Positions 46,360 to 54,801 are shown, counted from the stretch's first letter. The stretch: 64,000 nucleotides of DNA from CALMEC01 sp964628685 (GCA_964628685.1 CAZVNM010000002.1:496001-560000), one strand, 5' to 3'. The notes: generated by a model not told the origin, from the sequence alone. Translations and numbers: made by a program.

Positions 46360-47328
46360 ATGGCCACGAAGAAGGACGCGTTCGGGTCCCCCGTCCAGCT
46401 GGACGTCGGCGGGCGCACGGTGCGGCTGTCAAGCCCGGAGCGGGTGTACTTCCCGGCGCGCGGCGAGACCAAGCTGGACCTCGCCCGGTATTACATGGCC
46501 GTCGGTGACGGCATCGTCCGGGCGCTCTTCGAACGGCCGTGCATGCTGCACCGCTTCCCCGACGGGGCCGCCGGCAAGAAGGTCCACCAGAAGCGCCTGC
46601 CACGCGGTGCGCCGGACTGGGTGGAGACCGTCCGCCTGCACTTCCCGCGGTACGACCTGCACGCCGACGAGCTGTGCGTCACCGAGCTTGCGAGCGTCAT
46701 CTGGGCGGTGCAGATGTCGACGGTGGAGTTCCACCCGTGGAACAGCCGTCGCGCCGATCCGGAGAAGCCCGACGAGTGGCGCATCGACATCGACCCGATG
46801 CCGGAGTGTCCGTTCGACCGGGTGCGGCGCGTCGCCCACGTGGTGCACGAGGTGCTGGACGAGCTGGGCGCCGTCGGTTGGCCCAAGACCTCGGGCGGCG
46901 GCGGTCTGCACGTCTACGTCCGCATCCGTCCCGACCACGATCACCGTGCGGTGCGCCGGGCGGCGCTCGCGTTCGCCCGTGAGGTGGAGCGCCGTGCGCC
47001 CGACGACGTCACCACCACCTGGTGGCGCAGGGACCGCGACCCCGCGGCCGTGTTCGTCGACTACAACCAGAACGCCCGGGACCACACCATCGCCAGCGCC
47101 TACTCGGTGCGCGGCAACCCCGAGGGCACGGTCTCGACCCCCATCCGCTGGGACGAGGTGGATGCCGTCGAGCCGCGGGAGCTCACCATCGCCACCGTGC
47201 CGGCGCGCTTCGCCGAGCTGGGCGACCTGCACGCCGGCATCGACGACGCCGTCTTCGACATCGCACCGCTTCTGGAGTGGGCCGAACGTGACGAGCGCGA
47301 GGGGCGGGACGAGCCGCCGGAGGAGTGA
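46360..47328 (+). CDS. LigD-type primase-polymerase domain protein
   Basis: This 322-residue protein is a stand-alone archaeo-eukaryotic primase-polymerase domain as in non-homologous end-joining LigD. The catalytic metal motif is Asp143-x-Asp145 (RIDIDPMPEC). The SGGGGLHVYVRI motif with His184 and VFVDYNQN with Asp234 complete the active site. The phosphate pocket residues lie in LHRFPDGAAGKKVHQKRLP. No ligase or phosphoesterase domain is attached, and no Ku or ligase gene is in the window. The ATG at 46360 starts the gene. Confidence 0.92.
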   Translation: MATKKDAFGSPVQLDVGGRTVRLSSPERVYFPARGETKLDLARYYMAVGDGIVRALFERPCMLHRFPDGAAGKKVHQKRLPRGAPDWVETVRLHFPRYDLHADELCVTELASVIWAVQMSTVEFHPWNSRRADPEKPDEWRIDIDPMPECPFDRVRRVAHVVHEVLDELGAVGWPKTSGGGGLHVYVRIRPDHDHRAVRRAALAFAREVERRAPDDVTTTWWRRDRDPAAVFVDYNQNARDHTIASAYSVRGNPEGTVSTPIRWDEVDAVEPRELTIATVPARFAELGDLHAGIDDAVFDIAPLLEWAERDEREGRDEPPEE

Positions 47329-47350
47329 CCTCCCGCGTCGGCCGCGCGGG

Positions 47351-48208
47351 TCAGCCCATCAGGACCACCGAGGCGACGGCGCCTGCGATCAGGCAGTAGA
47401 TCCCGAAGCCCCTGAGCCCGCGTCGCTCGAAGAACCGCATGAGGAAGCGCACCGACAGGTAGGCCGTGAATGCGGCGCAGAGGGAGGCCACAAGCGCCGG
47501 GCCGCGCACCCCGTCACCCTCGGGACCGAGGAGCTCGGGCAGCTTCAGTGCCGCCGCCGCTCCGATGATGGGGGTGGCGAGCAGGAAGCCGAAGCGGGCC
47601 GCGTCGCGGTGGCTGAGGCCCACCAGCAGCCCTCCGCCGATGGTGGCGCCCGACCGGGAGATGCCGGGGATGAGCGCGAGCGCCTGCGCGGCGCCGACCG
47701 TGAAGGCGTTTCGGAACGTCACCTGCTTCGCGATGCGGGCGTCGTCGTCGGCATCGGTGGCCACGGCCCGTCGTCGCAGGACCTCGGCACCCAGGAGCAG
47801 CAGTCCGTTGACCATGAGGAACAGGGACGCGGACCGCGCCGATGAGAACACGCTTCGCAGCGAGTGCTCCAGCAAGAGGCCCAGGATCCCCGCGGGGATC
47901 GTGCCGACCACGAGCAGCCAGCCCAGCTTCGCGTCGGTGTCGTCGGGTGCGATGCCGCGGTCCCGCAGGCTGCGTCCGAGGCCCCGCACGATCCGGACCC
48001 AGTCGTGCCAGAAGAACCCCAGGAGCACGATCGCGGTGGCCAGGTGGGTGGCCACCAGGAAGGTGATGAAGTACCCGTCGTTCTGGTGGATGTCCCAGCC
48101 GAGGACCTTCGGCAGGATGACGCTGTGGCCGAGGCTCGACACGGGGAAGAGCTCGGACGCCCCCTGGAGGAGCCCCAGGGTGATCGCCTGGGGGTATGAG
48201 ATCAGCAC
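47351..48208 (-). CDS. uppP: Undecaprenyl-diphosphatase (BacA/UppP)
   Basis: This 285-residue membrane enzyme recycles undecaprenyl pyrophosphate for cell-wall synthesis. The first catalytic motif is GLLQGASELFPVSSLGHSVIL (Glu and Ser in the E-x(5)S region), and the second is IPGISRSGATIGGGLLVG with the catalytic Arg/Ser. About eight spans are predicted. The downstream end (RFLMRFFERRGLRGFGIYCL) is typical. It lies 6 bp from a small membrane protein gene upstream on the same strand. Confidence 0.94.
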   Translation of the reverse strand: MLISYPQAITLGLLQGASELFPVSSLGHSVILPKVLGWDIHQNDGYFITFLVATHLATAIVLLGFFWHDWVRIVRGLGRSLRDRGIAPDDTDAKLGWLLVVGTIPAGILGLLLEHSLRSVFSSARSASLFLMVNGLLLLGAEVLRRRAVATDADDDARIAKQVTFRNAFTVGAAQALALIPGISRSGATIGGGLLVGLSHRDAARFGFLLATPIIGAAAALKLPELLGPEGDGVRGPALVASLCAAFTAYLSVRFLMRFFERRGLRGFGIYCLIAGAVASVVLMG

Positions 48209-48214
48209 CGGCGC

Positions 48215-48460
48215 TCAGGCCTCGATCCGCGTGTGCTTCGGGGTGCCGGTGCGAAACCACGCGAAGACGAGCAGTGCCATCCCCACGAACATCGCGGCGA
48301 TCCCATGCTTGACGTGGTGGTGGGTCGAGCCGGCCTCGTGCCCGGGAATCCAGGCCGGGAGACCGTTGGCGGTCTTCACCCAGTAGACGACGGCCAGGAC
48401 GAGCAGCAGCACGCCGGCGACGCCGGCGAGGATCGCGGGGATCCGCGAGTCGGACTTCAT
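48215..48460 (-). CDS. Small two-helix membrane protein next to uppP
   Basis: This 81-residue protein has two spans (IPAILAGVAGVLLLVLAVVYW; GIAAMFVGMALLVFAWF) joined by a histidine-rich loop (GHEAGSTHHHVKH). The loop could bind a metal, but that is only suggested by its composition. The ATG at 48460 has GAGGAG nine bases upstream. It is the first gene before uppP, likely co-transcribed, and no family is recognised. Confidence 0.7.
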   Translation of the reverse strand: MKSDSRIPAILAGVAGVLLLVLAVVYWVKTANGLPAWIPGHEAGSTHHHVKHGIAAMFVGMALLVFAWFRTGTPKHTRIEA

Positions 48461-48660
48461 GGACGGTGACTCCTCTCGTTCGGGATGCGACGCCGGGCAG
48501 GCTAGGCGGGGGTTCATGAGAGGAGGATGAGAACGGCGTGGACGCGGTGACGTCGTCGCCCTGCCGGGTCCGGTCGGCTGAGGACAGGACCCCGGGAACG
48601 GCGCCCGCGGCCGTCACCGATGCGTCGTCGGGGTGACCGGGTCGGCGGCCGGTGGTCGGG

Positions 48661-49182
48661 TCACTCTCCGACGGAGATGGTGAACCGCACCGATCGGTCG
48701 TGACCCCACGCGGTCACGCGCCAGCACCCCGGCGACGGGAACGTCAGCAACGACGGAACGACCCACCGCCCCGGTGATTCGACGCGTCCCACCGTCGTGC
48801 GTAGATCGCCACGCTCGGCGCTCACCCGGATACGTCCGGTCGACATGAATACGAACGGCTGCTTGAACACCCACGAACCGTCCGCATCGCGGTACCCGCC
48901 GTAGCCGAGCTGGGGAAGGAAGGCGTACACCACCGGCCCACCGGTGACGGGTGTGTGTGTCGCGTGGCGCACGAACTCGGGCAGCCGCTCGACCGGCGTC
49001 GGCACGTTTCCCGCAAGACACACCGCCTGCCACACGGGCGGCGTGCCGGTCGGCGCCGGTCCACCGCATCCGCCCACGACGGCGACCGCGAGGCACGCGG
49101 CGAGCGACGGCATCGGGCCGGCGCGCACCGGACCGGCGGCGTCACATCGCGGTGCCCGCCGCTCCGCCACGCCCATCGTCAC
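48661..49182 (-). CDS. Putative lipoprotein coupled to threonine dehydratase
   Basis: This protein of up to 173 residues has a lipobox-like site, AVAVVGGCGG, after a hydrophobic stretch (LAACLAVAVVGG), so residue Cys39 of the long form would be lipid-modified. The outer domain (VYAFLPQLGYGGYRDADGSWVFKQPFVFMSTG) is beta-rich with Cys in SPGCWRV. The start is uncertain. The GTG at 49182 overlaps the ilvA stop by GTGA, giving a long n-region, while ATG at 49113 is a shorter choice. No family is recognised. Confidence 0.6.
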   Translation of the reverse strand: MTMGVAERRAPRCDAAGPVRAGPMPSLAACLAVAVVGGCGGPAPTGTPPVWQAVCLAGNVPTPVERLPEFVRHATHTPVTGGPVVYAFLPQLGYGGYRDADGSWVFKQPFVFMSTGRIRVSAERGDLRTTVGRVESPGRWVVPSLLTFPSPGCWRVTAWGHDRSVRFTISVGE

Positions 49183-50135
49183 ATCGACGTGAGCTCGGCC
49201 TCGTCGGCGTTGCCCCCGGTCACGATGATCGCGCAGCGGGTCGGCCGGCCCTCATGCGCCATGAGGCCGGCGAGCGCCGTCGCGCCGGCACCCTCCGCCA
49301 GCGTGTGCGCGGTGCGCGCCAACAGGCGGCGGGCGTCGTCGATGGCGTCGTCGTCCACCAGCAGGAACTCATCCAATCGTTCGCGCAGGATCGACTGCGG
49401 CAGCTCGTATCCGGTGGCCGTCGCGATCCCGCTCACGCGGGTGCGAGACGGCGCGGTGACGATGCGGCCCGCCACCCACGACTCGTACGCGGCCGGGGCC
49501 GCCGCCGACTGCACCCCGATCACCCGGCAGCGCGGGGCGAGGGCGTCACGGACGATGCACGCGCCGGCGGCTCCGGTGCCACTTCCCACCGGCACGTAGA
49601 GCGCCTCCAGATCGCGGTGCTCGGTGAAGACCTCGAGCGCGACGGTCGCGTGGCCGCAGATGATCGCGGGCTCGTCGCCGGGACCGACGTACCGCCAGCC
49701 GTCGCGCGCGGCGAGCGCGCGTGCGTGTGCCGCGGCGTGGGTCAGGTCGTCGCCGAAGCGGATGACCGTCGCGCCCAGTGCGCGGGTGGCCTCGGCCTTG
49801 CCCTCGGGTGCGTCCTCCGGCATGACCACGGCCGCGGGCACCTCGTGTCGCCTGGCCGCGAACGCCACCGACTGCGCGTGGTTGCCGGTGGACGCGGCGA
49901 TCAGCCCCTCGCCGATCTCGTCGTCGCGCAGGCTCGCCATGAGCGCGAGGCCTCCCCGGATCTTGAACGCGCCAGTGGGCTGATGGTTCTCGTGCTTCAC
50001 GATCACCTGCGCGCCGGTGGCGGCGTCCAGGAGCGGATAGCGCCAGGCGACGGTTCGGGGAAGGACGGCATCGACGGCCTCGGCGGCGGTGCGGATGCTG
50101 ACGAGCGACACCTCATGCGGAAGCGACGAGGACAT
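49179..50135 (-). CDS. Threonine dehydratase/serine racemase-type PLP enzyme
   Basis: This 318-residue fold-type II PLP enzyme has Lys58 in PTGAFKIRGGLALM as the Schiff-base residue, AASTGNHAQSVAFAA as the asparagine loop and VPVGSGTGAAGAC as the glycine-rich phosphate loop. It lacks the C-terminal ACT-like regulatory domain of biosynthetic IlvA, so it resembles catabolic threonine ammonia-lyases or serine racemases. It deaminates threonine or serine to a 2-oxo acid. The start codon is the ATG at 50135. It is followed by an overlapping lipoprotein gene. Confidence 0.85.
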   Translation of the reverse strand: MSSSLPHEVSLVSIRTAAEAVDAVLPRTVAWRYPLLDAATGAQVIVKHENHQPTGAFKIRGGLALMASLRDDEIGEGLIAASTGNHAQSVAFAARRHEVPAAVVMPEDAPEGKAEATRALGATVIRFGDDLTHAAAHARALAARDGWRYVGPGDEPAIICGHATVALEVFTEHRDLEALYVPVGSGTGAAGACIVRDALAPRCRVIGVQSAAAPAAYESWVAGRIVTAPSRTRVSGIATATGYELPQSILRERLDEFLLVDDDAIDDARRLLARTAHTLAEGAGATALAGLMAHEGRPTRCAIIVTGGNADEAELTSM

Positions 50136-50336
50136 GGCGTCAACCTTCTCAGGTCCGCCGGGCGTTCGTCGTCACACTGTTGCGCGTTCGCGCGGTGGCC
50201 GCGGTGTACACGTGTTCGTCAGCGGGGGAACGCGCACTCCATGCGGGACAGCGGCTCCGCTGACGTCACCACGCCGCGCGACGAGCACGGATCGCGCATT
50301 CGGCTTCGTCGGGATGACGCACGCGCCTGGGAGCCG

Positions 50337-51251
50337 TCAGGGTGACCCGGGGCGCGCGTCGTGCCATGGCGGCTCGGGCGTCTCGCCGGCCCCGCTGCCC
50401 ACGATGTCGGTCAGCTTGTCGGGGTTGCGGACGATCCAGATGCGCGCGATGCGGTCGTCGCTCACCGCCGCCTGGATGACCGACGGGGATTCGCCGGCCT
50501 GTCGGATGATCCAGGCCGGCAGCCCGTTGACGTCGGCGGCCTCGACCACGAAGTCCCCGCCGCTGCGGATGAGCCCCGACAGCATCGCGAGCACCCGCTC
50601 CGGTCCGGTCACCGGAGCGCGGGCGGCGGTCACCCTCCCGCCGCCGTCCGAGACGAGCACCACGTCGGGGGCGAGCAGCCCGACCGCCGACCGCACGTCG
50701 CCCTCCAGGAGCGCCGTGCGGAAGGCCTCGACCGTGTGGCGGTGACGATCGCGGTCCGCCTCGAACCGCGGGGTCTCGTCGCGGATCCGTGCGCGGGCCC
50801 GGCTGACGAGCTGCCGGACGGCGGCCGGCGTCGACTCCAGGAGCTCCGCGATCAGCGTGCCCGGCATGTCGAAGACCTCGGCCATCAGAAACGCAGCGCG
50901 CTCACGGGGTGAGAGCCGCTCCAGCATCACGAGCATCGCGAACGACACCGCGTCGGCCAGCTCGGCCGCCTCGTCCGGCCGGCGTGCCGTGTCGAGCGGT
51001 TCGGGCAGCCACGGGCCGATGTACTCCTGCCGTCGCCGGCGGTCGTCGCGCAACCGGTTGAGTGCCCGGTTGGCCACCGCCTTCGTCAGGTACCCGGTCG
51101 CCGACCCGACCGTCGTCGCGTCGACACGCGCCCATGCCATCCACGTGTCCTGCACCACATCCTCGGCGTCCGCGACGCTGCCGAGGATGCCGTAGGCGAT
51201 CGCGAACAGGCGGGGACGAAGCGGCTCGAACGCATCGGTGGAGGCCGTCAT
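50337..51251 (-). CDS. ECF41/SigJ-type sigma factor with SnoaL-like C-terminal domain
   Basis: This 304-residue ECF sigma factor has sigma-2 (LFAIAYGILGSVADAEDVVQDTWMAW) and sigma-4 (LSPRERAAFLMAEVFDMPGTLIAELLESTPAAVRQLVSRARAR) domains. About 110 residues of a SnoaL-like fold follow (ALLEGDVRSAVGLLAPDVVLVSDGGGRV to IVRNPDKL). This architecture defines ECF41 factors, where the C-terminal domain regulates the sigma factor in place of an anti-sigma protein. It overlaps the CMD gene by ATGA, the usual ECF41 partner. An ECF41-like promoter precedes that gene, so the operon is probably autoregulated. Confidence 0.92.
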   Translation of the reverse strand: MTASTDAFEPLRPRLFAIAYGILGSVADAEDVVQDTWMAWARVDATTVGSATGYLTKAVANRALNRLRDDRRRRQEYIGPWLPEPLDTARRPDEAAELADAVSFAMLVMLERLSPRERAAFLMAEVFDMPGTLIAELLESTPAAVRQLVSRARARIRDETPRFEADRDRHRHTVEAFRTALLEGDVRSAVGLLAPDVVLVSDGGGRVTAARAPVTGPERVLAMLSGLIRSGGDFVVEAADVNGLPAWIIRQAGESPSVIQAAVSDDRIARIWIVRNPDKLTDIVGSGAGETPEPPWHDARPGSP

Positions 51252-51799
51252 GCTGCGGGGACCTCGCACCTGTCCATGAACCCCTGGTCGGTCAGCCCGA
51301 GGGCGCCGTTGAAGCGCGACCGCAGGTTCTCGACGGCCACGAGCATCGTGAGCTCCACCAGTGCGGCGTCGCCGAGCCGGTCGCGCAGCTCCTCCACCAG
51401 CCCGTCGGTGACGTCGCCGACCTCGCCGGAGATCGTCTCGGCGTACTCCAGCACGCGTCGCTCGAGTTCGGTGTAGCGGTCGCTCTCCCGCCAACGGGGG
51501 ACGTCCTGGAGCTTCGCGGGGTCGACGCCCTCGCTGCGGAACGCCCACCCGCCGAAATCGATGCACCAGCTGCATCCCACCCGCACGGCCGATGCCATCA
51601 CGGCGAGCGCGGCGAGGGTTGGGTCGAGTCCGTTCCATCGTTCGACCGCGCGCTCGAGACGCGCGTAGGTCATCGCGACCCTCGCGTTGTGTCCCACCGC
51701 GGCGACGGGCTGGATGACCGTGTCGAACCGGTGGTTCGAGTAGATGCCGGCGACGCGGTTGAGGATCGTGCGGGGCGGGGAGAGGGGGATGCGGGCCAT
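51248..51799 (-). CDS. Carboxymuconolactone decarboxylase (AhpD-like) family protein
   Basis: This 183-residue all-helical protein of the CMD/AhpD family has the redox motif CSWCIDFGGWAF (C-x2-C) in the conserved position. The surrounding AALAVMASAVRVG and TELERRVLEYAETISGEVGDV are typical. It may act in thiol-dependent peroxide reduction or decarboxylation. It precedes the ECF41 sigma gene with a 4-bp overlap. The ATG at 51799 follows GGAGGAAACGAC. Confidence 0.9.
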   Translation of the reverse strand: MARIPLSPPRTILNRVAGIYSNHRFDTVIQPVAAVGHNARVAMTYARLERAVERWNGLDPTLAALAVMASAVRVGCSWCIDFGGWAFRSEGVDPAKLQDVPRWRESDRYTELERRVLEYAETISGEVGDVTDGLVEELRDRLGDAALVELTMLVAVENLRSRFNGALGLTDQGFMDRCEVPAA

Positions 51800-51836
51800 G
51801 TCGTTTCCTCCGTGGGTGGGTCACTTCTGAAAGAAG

Positions 51837-51863
51837 GACACCGCCCGGCCTCGGAATGTGACA
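51837..51863 (-). promoter_or_regulatory. ECF41-type promoter of the CMD-sigma operon
   Basis: On the minus strand, TGTCACA (51863-51857) is followed after 16 bp by TGTC (51840-51837). ECF41 factors are known to use TGTCACA at -35 and CGTC at -10 with this spacing. One base of the -10 differs. A start near 51830 leaves about 30 bases of leader containing the GGAGG site. Confidence 0.65.
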
Positions 51864-51914
51864 TGCGATGCCCCGAGGGGCGCCCGCCGTCATCCGGGAC
51901 CGTACGCTGTCCCC

Positions 51915-53201
51915 ATGCACTCCTCCACCGCGCTTCTCACCGACCACTACGAGCTCACGATGCTGCAGGCCGCCCTGGCGGGTGGCACGGCCGAGCGCCG
52001 CTGCACGTTCGAGGTGTTCGCCCGGCGCCTGCCCATGGGCCGCCGCTACGGGGTGGTGGCAGGCACCGGCCGTCTGCTCGACGCGATCGAGGACTTCCGC
52101 TTCGGTCCGGCGGAGATCGAGATGCTCGCCCCGATCCTCTCGCGCGAGACACTGGAGCACCTGGCCGACTACCGCTTCGAGGGTGACATCGACGGGTATC
52201 CGGAGGGTGAGCTCTACTTCCCCGGGAGCCCGCTCCTGTCGGTGACCGGCACGTTCGCCAACGCCGTGGTGCTCGAGACGCTGGTGCTGTCGATCCTCAA
52301 CCACGACAGCGCCGTCGCGTCGGCGGGTGCGCGGATGGTGAGCGCCGCCGGAGAACGCGCGCTGCTCGAGATGGGCGGACGCCGCACCCATGAGCGGGCC
52401 GCCGTCGCCGCGTCGCGGGCCGCGTACCTGGCGGGGTTTGCGAGCACGTCCAACCTGGAGGCCGGACGGCGCTACGCCATCCCCACCGCCGGCACCCACG
52501 CCCATGCGCTGGTGCTGCTGCACGACAGCGAGGAGGCGGCCTTCGCAGCCCAGATCGACGCGTTCGGCATCGACACGACACTGCTGGTCGACACCTACGA
52601 CACCACCGCGGGTATCGAGACGGCCATCCGGGTGGCCGGCCCCGAGCTGGGCGCCATCCGCATCGACAGCGGCGACCTGGGCGTGCACGCGCGCAAGGCG
52701 CGGCGGCAGTTGGACGGCCTGGGGGCGACCGGCACGCGGATCGTCCTCTCCGGCGATCTGGACGAGCATTCCATCGCGGCGCTGGCCGCCGATCCGGTCG
52801 ACGTCTACGGCGTGGGCACCGCGCTCGTCACGGGCTCCGGCGCTCCCACCGCCGGCTTCGTCTACAAGCTGGTGGAGGTCGACGGCCGGCCGGTCGAGAA
52901 GCGCAGCGAGCACAAGGCGTCGCTGGGCGGCCGCAAATCGTCACTGCGACGCCACCGCGCCACCGGCACCGCCACCGAGGAGGTGGTCCACCTGGCCGGA
53001 CGCGACGCCCCGGCCGAGCCGGGCGACCGGACCCTTCCCATCCCGCTCATGCGCGGCGGAACGCGCGTGGACGGCCTGCCCGACCTGGAGGCCTCGCGGG
53101 CGCACCTGAAGCGCGCCCTGGTGACCCTGCCGTGGGAGGGCCTGCGCCTGTCGCCGGGCGACCCTGCGCTCCCGACGACGCTCCTGCTGCCGGGGCACTG
53201 A
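51915..53201 (+). CDS. pncB: Nicotinate phosphoribosyltransferase
   Basis: This 428-residue NAD salvage enzyme joins nicotinate to PRPP, with ATP hydrolysis. The start STALLTDHYELTMLQAAL is typical. The catalytic histidine region is AIPTAGTHAHALVLLHDSEEAAF, with IRIDSGDLGVHARKARRQLD and SGDLDEHSIAALAADPVDVYGVGTALVTG following. It acts with nadE in NAD supply, although the two genes are 8 kb apart. It diverges from the CMD-sigma operon. Confidence 0.94.
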   Translation: MHSSTALLTDHYELTMLQAALAGGTAERRCTFEVFARRLPMGRRYGVVAGTGRLLDAIEDFRFGPAEIEMLAPILSRETLEHLADYRFEGDIDGYPEGELYFPGSPLLSVTGTFANAVVLETLVLSILNHDSAVASAGARMVSAAGERALLEMGGRRTHERAAVAASRAAYLAGFASTSNLEAGRRYAIPTAGTHAHALVLLHDSEEAAFAAQIDAFGIDTTLLVDTYDTTAGIETAIRVAGPELGAIRIDSGDLGVHARKARRQLDGLGATGTRIVLSGDLDEHSIAALAADPVDVYGVGTALVTGSGAPTAGFVYKLVEVDGRPVEKRSEHKASLGGRKSSLRRHRATGTATEEVVHLAGRDAPAEPGDRTLPIPLMRGGTRVDGLPDLEASRAHLKRALVTLPWEGLRLSPGDPALPTTLLLPGH

Positions 53202-53220
53202 TGGGCGAGGCGGGGCCTTC

Positions 53221-53250
53221 TTGACCAGGTTGGTCAAGATCAGATATGAT
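53221..53250 (+). promoter_or_regulatory. Promoter and operator of the toxin-antitoxin module
   Basis: TTGACC (53221-53226) and TATGAT (53245-53250) are 18 bp apart, the best sigma-70-like pair in the window. The -35 is part of the dyad TTGACCA-N3-TGGTCAA (53221-53237). A start six to seven bases after the -10 coincides with the antitoxin ATG at 53257, so the mRNA is probably leaderless. Confidence 0.7.
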
Positions 53251-53256
53251 CCGCCC

Positions 53257-53496
53257 ATGACGACCCTCAATCTGTACGAGGCCAAGACACGGCTTTCGGA
53301 ACTCGTCGATCGTGCCGCGGATGGTGAGGAGATCGTGATCGGCAAGTACGGAAAGCCGATGGCGAGGCTCGTTCCGTACACGCAGGTCGCCGATGTCCCC
53401 CGGACCCCGGGGGCCTGGGCGGGACGCGTGGTCATTCACGATGACTTCGATGATCTCCCCGACGATCTCGCGGAGGCGTTCGGCCTGCGCGGATGA
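53257..53496 (+). CDS. Phd/YefM-family antitoxin
   Basis: This 79-residue antitoxin begins TTLNLYEAKTRLSELVDRAADGEEIVIGKYGKPMARLVPY, the typical Phd/YefM DNA-binding N-terminus. The acidic, likely disordered C-terminal segment (VIHDDFDDLPDDLAEAFGLRG) is the toxin-binding part. It overlaps the PIN toxin gene by 4 bp. It should repress its own promoter through the dyad at 53221-53237. The ATG at 53257 is preferred to a longer start that would lie in the operator. Confidence 0.92.
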   Translation: MTTLNLYEAKTRLSELVDRAADGEEIVIGKYGKPMARLVPYTQVADVPRTPGAWAGRVVIHDDFDDLPDDLAEAFGLRG

Positions 53497-53870
53497 GCGC
53501 GCTGCTCGACACGCACGTCCTCCTGTGGTGGCTGGCGAACGACGACAGGCTGGGAGGCGACGCCCGAGCCCTCATCGCCGATGATTCCACCACCGTCTGG
53601 GTGAGCGCGGCATCGGTCTGGGAGATCGCGATCAAGCGGTCGCTCGGGAAGCTGGATGCGCCGTCTGATCTTCTCGAGCAGATCGACGCGAGCCGGTTCA
53701 CCGTCCGTCCGTTGGACGGCGCCGACCTCTGGTTCGCGGGGCATCTTCCCGGACACCACCGTGATCCGTTCGATCGGGCGATCGTCGCCCAGGCCCTCCG
53801 GGGAGGCCTGCGGTTGATCACTCGTGACACACGGCTCGCAGACTACGGCGTGGAGATCCTCGTGGCGTGA
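53493..53870 (+). CDS. PIN-domain toxin (VapC-like)
   Basis: This 125-residue PIN ribonuclease has acidic active-site residues Asp6 (LLDTH), Glu44 (SVWEIAIK), Asp94 (DPFDRAIVAQA) and Asp112 (ITRDTRL). Such toxins cut RNA, often tRNA or rRNA, when freed from the antitoxin. The DTHVLLWWL start and WEIAIK-SLGKL are typical of VapC proteins partnered with Phd-type antitoxins. A small hairpin at 53888-53905 follows and separates it from the convergent binding-protein gene. Confidence 0.93.
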   Translation: MSALLDTHVLLWWLANDDRLGGDARALIADDSTTVWVSAASVWEIAIKRSLGKLDAPSDLLEQIDASRFTVRPLDGADLWFAGHLPGHHRDPFDRAIVAQALRGGLRLITRDTRLADYGVEILVA

Positions 53871-53887
53871 TGGCGGCGGGCGGGACG

Positions 53888-53905
53888 GCGGCGTGGTTCC
53901 GCCGC
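53888..53905. terminator. Small hairpin between convergent genes
   Basis: GCGGCG and CGCCGC arms flank a 6-base loop in the 34-bp gap between the PIN toxin stop and the binding-lipoprotein stop. The stem is short and may be chance. Confidence 0.35.
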
Positions 53906-54654
53906 TACGGAAGCGTGAACCCGCCCCGCGTCATCAGCGCACGTCCGCGGGCCGATGTGGCGAGGTCGACCACCCCCTGGGCGGCGTCGGCGTTCTTCGC
54001 GCCCTTCAGCGGGGCGATGAAGTAGGTGGCCACGTGGGCGCGTGCGTCGGGGATTTCGATCAGCCGGATCTGGTCGGCCGACCCGGCCTCCAGCGCCTCG
54101 CTGGCCCACATGATCCCGGCCGCGGCGCGGCGTGAGGTGACGCGCGGCAGCACATCCATCGGCTCGGTCGACATGTAGGCGCGCTCGCCGAAGCCCGCGG
54201 CGGCGAGCAGGGCGTTTGTCAGCTGGCCGCAGCGGGTGGCGGCGCGGCAGCGGATCCAGCGCGTGCCCGGCAGGTCGGTGAGCCCGGCGGTCGCGGTGTC
54301 GGTGGCGGGCACACCCAGCACCAGACGGTTGGTCGCGACCGCCACCGGATCGGCGGCCAGGAGCCCCTGGCGCTTCGCCCGGTCCATGGTGGCGCGGTTG
54401 TCGGTCACGAGCACGTCGGCCACCGCGCCGGTGCCCGACGCCCGCTCCAGGAGCGCCGGGGTGGGGGAGAAGTCGAACGTGAGGCGCTGCGGTCGGCTGC
54501 GCTGCCACTCCCGGCCGATGTAGATCATCGGCTGGCGGATGGCCTCGTCCGCCAGCACCCGCACGAGCTCGGGTGGCGTGTACGCCTCGTCGTCCCCACC
54601 GCAGCCGGCGGCCACCAGGCAGAGGACGGCGATCGGAATGGCGAGCAGCTTCAC
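53905..54654 (-). CDS. ABC-type substrate-binding lipoprotein (molybdate/tungstate-like)
   Basis: This 249-residue lipoprotein has a signal peptide ending in the lipobox LVAAGC (VKLLAIPIAVLCLVAAGCGG). Its two-lobed fold has the pattern of ModA/tungstate- or phosphate-like binding proteins: LTFDFSPTPALLERASGTGAVADVLVTDNRATMDRAK, TNRLVLGVPAT and the C-terminal AQGVVDLATSARGRALMTRGGF. No permease or ATPase gene is adjacent. The GTG at 54654 has AAGG five bases upstream. The ligand is a guess. Confidence 0.75.
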   Translation of the reverse strand: MKLLAIPIAVLCLVAAGCGGDDEAYTPPELVRVLADEAIRQPMIYIGREWQRSRPQRLTFDFSPTPALLERASGTGAVADVLVTDNRATMDRAKRQGLLAADPVAVATNRLVLGVPATDTATAGLTDLPGTRWIRCRAATRCGQLTNALLAAAGFGERAYMSTEPMDVLPRVTSRRAAAGIMWASEALEAGSADQIRLIEIPDARAHVATYFIAPLKGAKNADAAQGVVDLATSARGRALMTRGGFTLP

Positions 54655-54801
54655 GCGGGCCTTTCGGAAGGCGGGGGGCCGGCGCGATGGTAGCGGGGGC
54701 CGCCGACGGCCGGCCGGTGATCCGGGTGTGCGTCCGCAGGGCATGGGACCCGGCGCAGTCTGCGCCCGACGCGTCGGCGGGTCGCGCGCACCCGCCCACG
54801 A

